64,000 nucleotides of DNA from Bolinopsis microptera (taxonomy: Eukaryota; Ctenophora; Tentaculata; Lobata; Bolinopsidae), in the NCBI RefSeq assembly GCF_026151205.1, contig NC_087082.1:6083908-6147907 (forward strand), written 5' to 3'. The first letter of the stretch is position 1. Every line of letters begins with the position of its first letter. The translations under genes were made by a program, and so were the position numbers. Positions 40,201 to 52,200 of the stretch are shown here, one piece after another. A model generated the notes under the pieces. That model saw only the letters and a list, made by a program, of their open reading frames with translations. It was not told where the DNA came from and did no database searches.

Positions 40201-43200
40201 AGCACGCGCGCGGCTTTTCTAGCGTATACATCACTTTTTTTCCTATTGGTACTCAGCGTGCACGTGTTTTTTATGTCCACGATCGATTATGAACAAGTAC
40301 GTGAATGCTTGTCATGCACACACTAACTTTCAATGAGCACCGCACTTTTTCAGACGTCGTGATTCGCTCAGCCCGACTAGAGATTCCGTGGAATGACATG
40401 AACAGGCCTGTCATACTCGTTGACAGGCTGAGCGTGGCCCAGCGCAATAATTTAATTTCATATACTATACTTTTCTTTTGCAAGTTCTGAATGTGAAGTG
40501 TGTACGACTGATGACGCAGCGCGCATCGACCGCCACCAAGACGACCGCCACCATTAACAACATATAAATAAACACTTGCAAGCGCTTTATAATTTCTGAC
40601 AATTATTGTCGGAGAACTTTGCTGCACCGTGCACTTAGCCTTCTTGCTTGGCTTCTAGATCGCCAGTCTGAGTCAAACAACTATGTTTAAATCCATGTTG
40701 ATAAATGATAGATAAAGCGGTAAAAACCAGTAATAAAAAGTGATTGTAATCGCTTATAACCGCTTTCCAAATCCTGACTCCCGCCAGTGAATGACAGGTT
40801 TAGGGGCATCGAGAAAAGCGCTTATAAGCGCATTTAAATTCCGTGCACCCCAGGTGAACGGATGTTCAGATCTGTGCTTATAATTGTAAGTTTATAACTT
40901 ACCAGGACGCGCGCCGAGTTTGACTCAACGTAATATTTGAAACAAATATTTTACGAGTATCGCCCGTTAAGCTTACAAGCGCTTTCTAATTCCTGGCACT
41001 CTCCCTTATAAGCGCTTTATAATTTCGGGTACTCCCCCGTTCCGACTAGGTTAGGGGCAGCATTGAAAAAGCGCTTATAAGCGCTTTCTAATTCCTGCCA
41101 ACCAGCCCATGGGTGATGGGAAAAGCGGTAGATAAACGATCATAAGCGCCTATAAGCGCTTTTAAATCCTGACTTTGCCGGTGCACCCCAGGTTGCTCAG
41201 AAAAACACATACGAGTGGGCACTCTCCAGTTCCGACCAGGTTGAGGGGAATTAAGTAAGCGCTTATAAGCGCTTTTTAATTCCGGGCACTCCCCCGTTCC
41301 GACCAGGTAAGGGGCAGCATTGAAAAAGCGCTTATAAGCGCTTTTTAATTCCGGGCACCACCCCGTTCCGACCAGGTTAGGGGCAGCATCGAAAAAGCGC
41401 TTATAAGCGCTTTTTAATTCCTGCTCACCTGGCCATGGATGATAGGAAAAGCGGTAAAAGCAGTAAAATAGCGATGAATTAGCCGTAATAAGCGATTTCT
41501 AAAAAAACGCTTATAATCGATTATAAGCGGTTATAAGATGTAATATAGCGTTTTCCTGACTCAATTTTAAAAGCGCTTATAAGCGCTTTATTTGCACTTT
41601 ACAAACAGCTAAATTGCACCCCAATTATAAGCGCTTATAATCGCTTATAAATGGTTCAAAAAAGCGCCTACGAATCGCTTATCCGGCCAACCGCTTATCC
41701 ACCCGTTTTTGGCCCCAATCCTACTGGAAAACCGCTTTCAAATCGCTCAGCGACGCTAGTAAGCGCTTAAAAGCGCTTGTAAGCGCTTTTAAATTAAAAA
41801 AAGCGCTTTTTTGAATTATGACATCAATTATAGTCGATTATAAGCGATTTTTTTTGAACCGTTTATAATCGTAAAAAAAGCGATTGTAAACGGTTTTTAA
41901 AAAAAAAAGCGCCGAGAAAGCGCCCAATAAGCGATTATTGGCGCCGATAATAAAATATCGTTTATGGAAACTTGCCCAATATTAATGCGTTTGTCAACTG
42001 ATTCATGTTAAATTTACATTTTATTCACTATTGCTTATATTATCCATTAAAGTACTTCTACTTATACTTTAAGTCCTGAGATAGACCTATTATCGCTGTT
42101 TTAAGGTTATCGACCAAAAAAACATCAAATTACAGTCTAAAGTGAATATTCATTATTCTTAAGAACTTAAAACATTTCGTAAATTCAGCTTTGATTCGAA
42201 AATTAAAGTCGAGTAGCAATGAGGCCAAAAGAATAAAAGTCACCCGGTAATATTTTTGTTTGATTCACTAGCTCGAAAGTAAGAAGATTTGGATACATTA
42301 TATCTTTAAAAACAGAAGAAATAAAAACAGGCGATCTGAATAAAGTAATCACACAAATTAACTAACTTGATTTTTTAATTTAAGAACTTAAAACATTTCG
42401 TAAATTCAGCTTTGATTCGAAAATTAAACTCGAGTAGCAATGAAGCCAAAAGAATAAAAGTCACCCGGTAATATTTTTGTTTGATTCATTAGCTCGAAAG
42501 TAAGAAGATTTGGATAGGGGGGGTCCACGTTAAAAAAAGTTAAAAAAGTTAAACTAATTAATGTTAAATTTCAAAATTCAGGCTTAGAAAGTTTAACTTT
42601 TTTAACATAAATTCAAATTTGGGTTGAAATTGCAATGGAGTGAATATTCTAGACTAGTTTACTTTTAGGTCATGCGTTGGTATTTTTGTTCATTAGTCAT
42701 TACATGTAGGAATATAGGAATGCCCATGACAAGAGTAAAACAGTCATATAACATAGGTACAACCGATAAATAATTGATACATTTGATCATTACAATAATA
42801 AATTATAATTCATAGAAATATAAACAGCTGATTCATAAATAATTTTTTTAAAACAACAGATTCCATTCACAGTGTCAACACTGAAAATAGGGCTATGATA
42901 ATCTATATCATTAAATCTAGTGATACTAATCGTAATGAATTAATAACTGAATAAAATTCTAATGATGTTTCATAAAAGTTATCGCTTAAACAAAGAGTCA
43001 CTGTGTCACGATATTATATTACAAAATTTAAAATAGTGTCTAATGATATTTCATAAAAGTTATCGCTGAAACAATGAGTCAATTTGTCACGATAATATAT
43101 TACAAAGTTAAAAAGAGTCACGTCTAATGATGTTTCAATGTAAAAGTTATCGCTCAAACAATTTGTCAATATATTATATTACAAAATTAAAAAACAGTGT

Positions 43201-46200
43201 CAATGAAGTAAAAATTTTACAGGTGTTACTGTAATAACGTAAATAAAAGAACTTGAGGTTCTAATTTGAAGTTACTTATATCATTTAACCTGAATATAAA
43301 AGTCTATCATTAAAATAATTTTCACTATAGTGCAGCCGAGTCCTTATCGTCGTTCATATATTTTAGAACTTCACTTGTAATACGATTAACATCATACGGT
43401 TGAGGAATCTTCATTATATCACGACATACATCATTTTTCAGTAATGAAAATAGATGTTCCTCAATAATCTCTTCCTCGGACATTCCTGGTGTCCCAAGAC
43501 TAGGGAGGCTACCTCTTATGGCCAAACAACAAGCACAAATCGTTCAGTACTGATCCTGAGATCGCTGAACTGTCACTTGAACGCAAGCAGCTGATGATTG
43601 CGAATATGCAGAACAAATTCCCGACCAACAGGAAGCATGTCAAGACCAACATCAACCAGCTAAGACGTAAGATTACAAAGAGACTCAGAGATATCAACAA
43701 CCGCAGTGCTGACACACTCGTCGAAGAGGTAAACAACACAGACGACGCCCGGAGATACTTTGGAGCCTCTAAGATACTCGCCAAAGGATATGTTAGACCA
43801 GCTCTAACCGTCCACAACCCTGCTGGGAATATCGCAGGTACTAATGAGGAGAAAGCGAGGATTATTAAGGAGTACTTTGAAGCTGAGTTCAACGACGCTG
43901 ATGAGCCTACCCTTCCTGCCTTCCTTGACCCCCCATCTAGCCTTAACAGTCCCATCACCGTTGCAGAGATAGAGAGAGCCATCAGTAAACTCAAGTCTGG
44001 TAAAGCAGTGGGTATTGATAAAGTTCCTGGCGAGGTCATGAAAGCCCTGAACAACCCCCTCCTTCATGAAGAGCTGGCTAATGTGTTCAACGAGTCTTTC
44101 GAGAAAAACATTCACATTGAAGCAATAGGAGCAGGCATCCTCACACCACTGGCTAAGCCTGGTAAAACTCGTGGCCCAGTTAAGTCGATACGACCATTGA
44201 CCCTGCTGAATGTTTCTAGAAAGATCCTGTCACTGATAGTGCTAAACAGAATAGAGAGAGCTGTGGACAACTTCACCGGACCGTTCCAAGCTGCCTACAA
44301 AGCTGGCAGGAGCTGTGCCGACCTAGTTTGGGCACAAAGCATGCTCATATCTGTAATAATGAAGAAGGAGTTTGAATGGAACAAAGTGAGTATCGACATG
44401 TCAGCTGCCTTCAATACCATCCGCCGAGGTACAACAATCAGACTACTAGAAGCTGCAGGATGCTCCAGAGACGACCTGAGGCTTGTACAATACCTCATGG
44501 CTAACACCACTCTAGTAGTCAGAGTGTGTTCTACTGAATCAGAGATGTTCTCTTTCAACATAGGAGCCTCCCAAGGAGACAGCACAGCTGGTAAATTGTT
44601 TACCCTCAATCTAGCTGGACCTGTAGTGCACATAAGAGCAGTCCTCCCCTCAAGACCCAACCCTCCGATAGCCGATAACCACATGCCTCTTGAGTCCGGC
44701 TATTCAGACGATTTAGAGGAGATTGGTGAAGATATGGAGGAGTTACAGGATATCTTTCAGATCTCCAAGAATATTCTCAGTGAATGGAGTCTCTTTGTCA
44801 ATGACACAAAGACAAAGTTTACCAGAGTGTATTTAGAAGAAGTTGGTGCCTGTGACGAGTGGGATAATGAACTAAGAGGAAAAGAGGAGTGGAGAAACGA
44901 GACGCTTCTTGGTACTAAGCTTGGATCAGAGCAGGATGTTACTAATAGAATAAATAAAGCTAACTCTGCCTTCTGGTCATTTGACAAGCTGTGGTGCCAG
45001 GGATCAGAGAGGAGTCAGATAACTGAGAAGAGAAAGATCAAACTCTACGACTCACTAGTAGTATCAGTGCTCCTGTACAACTGCTGCTGCTGGGCCGTAC
45101 CTCAGCATGTTCTAGAGTCTGTAGATGTTCTTCAGAGGAAGCAACTCAAGCGCATCCTACACATCTATTGGCCTAGCTCAATATCTAACAAGGCCCTCTA
45201 CGCTCGTACCCAGACCAGGCCCCTTTCCGAGAGAGTGGAAAAGGCACGGTGGACAATGCTAGGTCATGTTCTACGCAGTGACAACGACACACCTGCCTAC
45301 CAGTCTCTGTTATTTGCTACACTAGGATGTCAAACACTAAAGGGACGAGTGGGTAGACACAGGACTAATTTGTATGATATTATTGTGAAAAAGGACCTAT
45401 TTAAGAGACAAATTTATTTAAAAAATGAAGATGATTTTACCAACTTAGTGAACTTAGCAAGAGATAGAGTAGGATGGAGGAGTTTATTTACTTTGAGACA
45501 TATTGAACGAATGAGTCTTCGTAAGCGTAAATAGGCCAGCACTTTGCTGAGCCTCTTTAGGTGCTCTTTTGTTTATAGATGTTATTATATTATATAACTG
45601 GCTCTTTAGATTATGAGAGCATCTATGTTTTGAAACAGAACTTCGATCTGGTTGTTTCACTTTCACACTCCCCAATAGGTTCTTTACCTGCTTTAAGACT
45701 TCAGGGACTTCATTTTCAATATCTTCCGCGCTATCAATTACATTTAGATATTTCTTTGAATCCTGATTATTTTTTATTTCATTCAACGATCTATGCACAA
45801 GTTCCTCATCGTCACAACTTTTCAAATTGCTTGGACCTAGTGATCTAGTTAACTCTAGCATTACCGCAATGTGGGAAATAAAGGCAAAAGAATGCTTCCC
45901 TGTCACATTTGCATGGACATAATTAGTAGACAGCTTTCCTTGTATTTTTGGAATAGATTGAATAGTTTCCGATGACAAGATTGGTTTCACTCTAGCTATT
46001 GGGCATGGCTGATGCACAGTATTCTGCACCACATCATCCGTATGTTGTACATATTCTGTAGGCAAGCTTCCTCTAAAGAACACCCAAGTCTGAATAAAAC
46101 CAGTTGAATTGCTTTGGCCTTGATAATCTGGCCAGGTACCATGTCGTTACACTTCCACAATTCAATTTCAAAATTCGTCCTGACCGTGCATCTATCTTTA

Positions 46201-49200
46201 ATCGTTTCGGCATCGAGCGCCTTTCTTCCGGATTTCTCCTTACAAAGTTTGTTTTTCGGCGTGGAAGTGCCATCTTCTGTGGCGAATCTTGTAGAAAGTT
46301 TGTTTAAAACAGTCTCTTTCTTCGCAATCACAGGCTTATCACCTTTTCCATCGTGTACTGGCAGTCTAATTGTACTCAGAGAACTTGTTGGAGGAGTATT
46401 TCTAGAGTTCAATTTGTCCCGATTTCCCTGCTGATTCTCATTCTTGATTGCAGTTCCACCTTCAATGAGTCGTGTAGACAACTTGTTAAGTGCTGTTTCC
46501 TTCTTTGAATTTAACACTTTCTTGCTGCTGTTTATCTTATCAACATCAATTGGTCGTTCAATTGTGAATTTAGAATTGTCTACTGTGGGAGTTCTCGTGG
46601 TTAAATTATCAGTGTTAGCCCGCAAATGCTCCTTCTTCTTCAGACCCGTCGATGAAGATTTATCCATAATCGTCAATTTGCTTTGCACCGTCGGTTTCTT
46701 AATCTTTGGAATCCTAAAAGTAGGGACAGCTCTCCTCTTGAATGAGTTGCTTGTTATTATCGCAGTAGTGATAACATCAGCAGATGATTCGTCTTCAGAA
46801 TCATATTGAGTTCTAGGTTTTGATGAATCAGCAGCCCTTTTTGAAGTGTTGACAACAACTGATACGTCCTCAGTAGATGGTTCGGGTACAGGGATTACAG
46901 CTGGAGGAAGCTCCGGAGTATCAATACCTGATGATGTGTCCTCAGTAGATGGTTCGGGTACAGGGATTACAGCTACAGGAACCCTTCAAGCGAATGAGCG
47001 ACTCTCCTGATGCCTTCGCTAAATTGCAACGTAAACATATGTCGTATGTGAGACTTTCCATGACCCTTCCGCACTTACACCGCCAAGCCATATTCTTTTT
47101 TCGTATTATATGAATGATTATATTAGTAAATTATACAATTATGTGTATATATAGATACAAGGTGTTTTTTTTGTAGAGTTATCAAATCAGTTACAACTAC
47201 AGAAAACAATTGCAAGAGCGAGGTACTACTAGTACTAAAGGTCAACACTCATAAATTGAGTTTAATTTGGGTAATTATGTTAAAATTTGAACCGATTAGT
47301 CAGCCAAAATCTGATTTTTAATTTATGTTAAAAAAGTTAAAAAAGTTAAAGTAATTAATGTTAAATTCCAAAATCTCGATCTTAGAATTTAACTTTTTTA
47401 ACGTGGACCCCCCCCCTGGATACATTATCTTTAAAAACAGAAGAAATATAAACAGACGATCTGAATAAGGTAATCACACAAATTAACTAACTTGATTTTT
47501 TAAGTTAAGTTAATCTATTGTCATCTTACTATATATAAAGCGAGATGATTCAGGCCCTTCACACTTTGTTTCTGTCTAGTTCTAATGTACTGTCACAATA
47601 GTGACTTTAATATATGGATGGATCCGTACCATTTTACTGACACCACGGTATGATCAACTTTAACGCGAATTTCCGCAAAAACCGTAAAAGATATACAACT
47701 GAAACTTTTTTGACTGGGTCAAATGCTTTAATGGCCTTCGAATCAGCATGAAAAAAATAAAAATTGGCCAAGGAGTAGGAGTTTTAGAGCCCAAAATTTA
47801 GACCCCCAAGTGGTGTCAAAAACGCAAATTAAATAGGTAATAATTATTTTAGTCTCTTGAGTCTTGACACAACTTTAGGGTTAGGCGGGTTCCTGCTAGT
47901 TATCCTAATTTCTCAGACCGTTTATTCGACTGTTTTATCTGGATTTAAAAAATACCGATGTGGCTAAAACACCAGGATTAACACAATAGTAAACACAAGA
48001 TATTGTCCGACTTGTAAGTCTCGTTATCCCTTATTGAGTGAGTCGTATACATTCTCCACTGCTCCTTCACCAGCCACTGACCCGCTACACACTCCTTCAC
48101 AAGCTCCATGGTTACCCACACACTTACTCCCACCACTTCCAATAGAACTATCACAGACATCATGTGCATAGTAAGGCCGGCTGCTCTCCCCAACTTCACC
48201 GTAGTAGGCAGGGTTACTACCCCCAATATCGCCTAACGCACAGTACATCTCCTCTTCTTGAAGGTAGATACTCGTATCATCATCCTGCACCACAACTTCA
48301 TCACCCTCAATGGCTAACTCGTCGACATGAGAGAAACTTTCCACTCGTCCGTACACAACCTTACTTTGTTTACCTTTATCAGCTTTTTTAACTTGGCGAG
48401 CAATAATCAGGATCAGTAGTATGGACAGAATGAAGCATGTCACTGCCAAGACTCCTGCAACAATGACTGGAACCAGGACCTCAGACTCAGAGAGACTCAG
48501 GCTCGGAACCTTAGTGAGGTTTTGGTTGATATTCTTACAAGACCCTGTCGTGTCCTCGTCCCAATTCCATGTCTCCCCCGCTAAGCAGATACACGCCGAA
48601 CTTCCAGCAGTTGCACTAGATCCAGGAGGACAGGTGTGACACTCTAAAGCGCCCGCCTGACTAACAAATCCCTGAGGACAGTCTTCACAGCTCATCCCGT
48701 TCCAAAACTGTCCAGCTAAACACACACAGTGTTCAGAACCAACGAGCGAGGTCGTGCCAGCGGGACAAATCCCACAAAACTGCATGTTCAGACCTGTTTT
48801 ATAAGTCCCGGGCACACAAGAGACGCAGGAACCACCGTGCTCTTCCTCCCACCACCACACCCGACCGGCTGGGCATTTGCAATGTGATAAATCATGTGAA
48901 CCCTGCGGACATGTTTGACACTTTAGAGCTCCTTTACGACTAACAGAACCTCCCCCACATCTCCGACAAACCGAACCGTCCCAGAACCTCCCTGCTTTGC
49001 AAAGGCACTGGCTGGAGCCAACATTGGAGGTGCTACCAGAAGGACAGAAACTACAGACTGACATTTGGTCAGACTTGTAACTTCCCTGAACACAAGGTCT
49101 ACAAGAGCCTCTATTGGTTAGTTCCCAGTCCCACTCACTTCCAACAGGGCAGCTACACGATGATCCTTCACTTACGGAGGTAGACTCTAAAGGACAGGGC

Positions 49201-52200
49201 GTGCAATCCAGAGAACCTTGGCGGCTAGCGTAACCTTCATCACACTCCTCACACTTGTAACCATTCCAGAACATTCCAACCGCACAATCACAGTGAACAG
49301 ACCCTGCTGAGGATGACGAACCTGGCGGACAGGACTCACAGGAGGTCATCAAACCGTACTTGTAAGAACCAGGCATGCACGGTCTGCAGAATCCATCTCT
49401 CTGTTCTTCCCAGTACCATAACATTCCCTCAGAACAGCTGCATGTTGTTGGGTCAGTTGTAGCACCGGATGGACATGGCAGACACTTTAGTGCTCCCTTC
49501 AAGCTGACGGATCCTTGGGCACACTCCTGACATTCATTCTCGTTCCAGAATGTTCCGGCGGAACACAAACAGAAAGTCGAACTGACACTGGATAAGGTAC
49601 CTTCCGGACAAACTTCACACTTACCAGTGAGAGCACTTTGGTAGGTGCCTGGAAGACAAGGCTGACAGGACCCGCTAGTTTGATCCTCCCAGATCCATCC
49701 CCATCCTGTTGGACAGCTACAAGATGTGCCCTCATTGACGGAACCAGATGGGCACTCTGTGCACTGCAGGACACCTTCTCTACTTACCATATCTTGTGAG
49801 CATTTGCGACAGACTCCGTCACTCCAGAACATACCAGCCTTGCAGAAGCACCTTGAAGAACCAGGACCTGACTCTGAGGATACAGGGTGAAGTGGTGGAT
49901 GTGCATGAAGACCATTCTGGGCCTGGGCATTTGACATTATCGAGTTTAATCTCGAAGCTTTGCTGCAGAGATTGCCAAGCGTAACTCGTCGTCCAGCCGC
50001 TAGCAGATTCAAATCCAAGCTCCTTGCAGATGGCGATGGAGGCATTAGAGTTAAACTCGTCATCACACACTGTGCCGTCCTCGTAGAGCAGCAAGCCCTC
50101 TTCCTCCCAAGTTATATCGTCTCCACTGGCATCTACCAGTCGGAAACTAGATTCTGAAAACGGTTTGTTTTCTTTGAAACTACTGTTATGTTTTGCAGGC
50201 AGTGACGCAACGGTTAAAATACCGCTGTAAAATCGAAGTGGCGTTGTTTTAGACCTTTTCACCGCTTCAAACATTATTAGGATCACAAATATACATATCT
50301 TACCTCCTAAAGCTGTCACAGCGAACAAATCAAAAATAAAATATCTGAGTAAAAACATTGCAACCAGATCAATAAAGCTTGTAGCAAATAATAATTGGTT
50401 TCCTAGCTTGCACCAGTAAACTTGTGACTAAGACCCGTGAGTTGTCTTCTGAGAACTAGATCAATACGGCGATTGAGTAGTTACGGACGTACCTTGATAC
50501 ACTCTAGGCAGACTCCTGGCAGACTCCTGGCAGACTCTAGGCAAGCTCTAGTCAGACTCGTGTTTATTGTATTCTCTTTAATCTATTAACCATTGAGGAA
50601 GTACTCCGTGATTCACAGACAGTTGAGTTACTGGGAACAGCAAACAAACAAACAAAATACATTCTGAAGAACAGCCAGTAAATAAGTAAGACAGTAAACC
50701 CCTCATTTACCGGACATACCGATTTATCGAGAATGTGACTACCAAATACCGCGGCTGTTGCTTCCTCCAATTAGATTGTGTATTTGTGATCCTTCGGATC
50801 ATATCGTTCATGGCGACGAAGCCCCCAGCCTTTAACAGTTTTCGCATAGAAGGCTTCAGATGCGGTAAAATCACCATTTGACAATTGCTGTTAGGATTGT
50901 CACACTCCCGAAATAATTGAACATCCAAACTGTTTGACCTACCCTTAAGATGGACCAAAGGTAATTTGTAGGCATTCTACTGGATAAACCCCCGACCCTG
51001 CTACACAGAGAGGTGGTCCGCAGATGGCGTGATGACTGTAAAGGTGACAATGCCTGCTTCTAATTAAATCTTCGATGCGATGGGCCGGTATAAACGAACG
51101 TACCGATCAACGTGCACCAGCCAGTGCGCGCGCGCGCGTTCAAAACGCCGGAATTACAGCGTGTACCATTGTGCAGTTTCTTATAAAACTCATGATCGCG
51201 CGTTCCAAAGAAAGTGTGGCAAATTCAATGTTCGCGGAAATGACGTTGACTAAGTCAGCCCACCGACTTTAGCTGTTCATGCAAAGCACCTTTGTACAAA
51301 TCGAGAACTTTCCCTTGAGACTTTCAAGTTAATGTTACTTGACACTACATCGCAGGATTATGCAGCACGTTTCCAAGGAAGATAAGCAACTGACTGAACA
51401 CAACCCCGAAAGTTCTACTACCACGACACAGTAAGCTGATTCTTTGCCGGCGAGGTGGCGTGATATTGAATTACCAAAGATTCTGTTGGTTAAATACAAT
51501 ATGAGATGTTTAAAATGGGCTCATAATTGACAGAATGTGCTCTTATCAGTTACTGCAACACTGTCAATGATACTTTGTTGATTGATTTGCATTTGATAAA
51601 AGTCAAGTTTTTACTTCCTACACTAATTTACTAAATGTCACATTTTTGTGACTGTGTTAACCATAGCTACCCAATTAGCATTCTTTGGTCTAAAATATAG
51701 TAGATTAGGTCAATCTAACAATTATGATACAACATTATACAACATTGGTAAAAGGGCAGGGATCGAACGGTTTTAAGGCAATATTTCGTAAACTTTGTCA
51801 CACTCAGAATACGATACATTGGTTAAAGGGCAGGGATCGAACGGTTTTAAGGCAATATTTCGTAAACTTTGTCACACTCAGAATACGATACCTCTTTCCT
51901 ACTGTGAGGTGTCCCCAAAACCTTTCAACTCATTAAGTCATTATTTGATGGTTCTTCTACCAATCATAGCCCTAAAATATGTTGTTTTGAAAAGTTAGCA
52001 ATACATGCACTTGGTTATTGGGAAATGAGGTAAATTCTGTTAATATATGGAATTTGAAATTTTGGGTGAATTGCCGAAATCACTTATTTCTGATTTTGGT
52101 TTGAAAGGCGGGAAAACTCTATATAAGGACGATACACGGATACAGTTGATTCAAGTTAAGAGCAGTTGATGTTAACATTGTCGCTAAATGATACGAAATC

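Larger units (their letters stand above)
42517..47416. mobile_element. 4.9-kb TIR element of unknown superfamily, 6-bp target duplication, carrying a LINE insertion
   Basis: Left end GGGGGGGTCCACGTTAAAAA, right end its reverse complement. TGGATA occurs on both sides (42511-42516, 47417-47422), and the split tandem repeat around it confirms the borders. Each end also contains an inner block of GTTAAAAAAGTTAAA...TTTAACTTTTTTAAC, itself nearly palindromic and present in the same orientation at both ends. It carries a broken minus-strand gene (separate entry) and a 2-kb plus-strand LINE. Without the LINE it would be about 2.9 kb. A 6-bp duplication is known for a few DNA-transposon groups; with no recognised transposase I leave the superfamily open. 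Confidence 0.8.

Noticed and set aside
39897-40627. Open frames in the core of the 4.6-kb TIR element
   Set aside because: No transposase or other catalytic pattern; frames on both strands overlap, as expected by chance.
43804-44987. Minus-strand open frames across the LINE
   Set aside because: Antisense shadows of the reverse-transcriptase frame.
48164-49984. Plus-strand open frames across receptor 2
   Set aside because: Antisense shadows of the receptor's Cys-rich coding exon.
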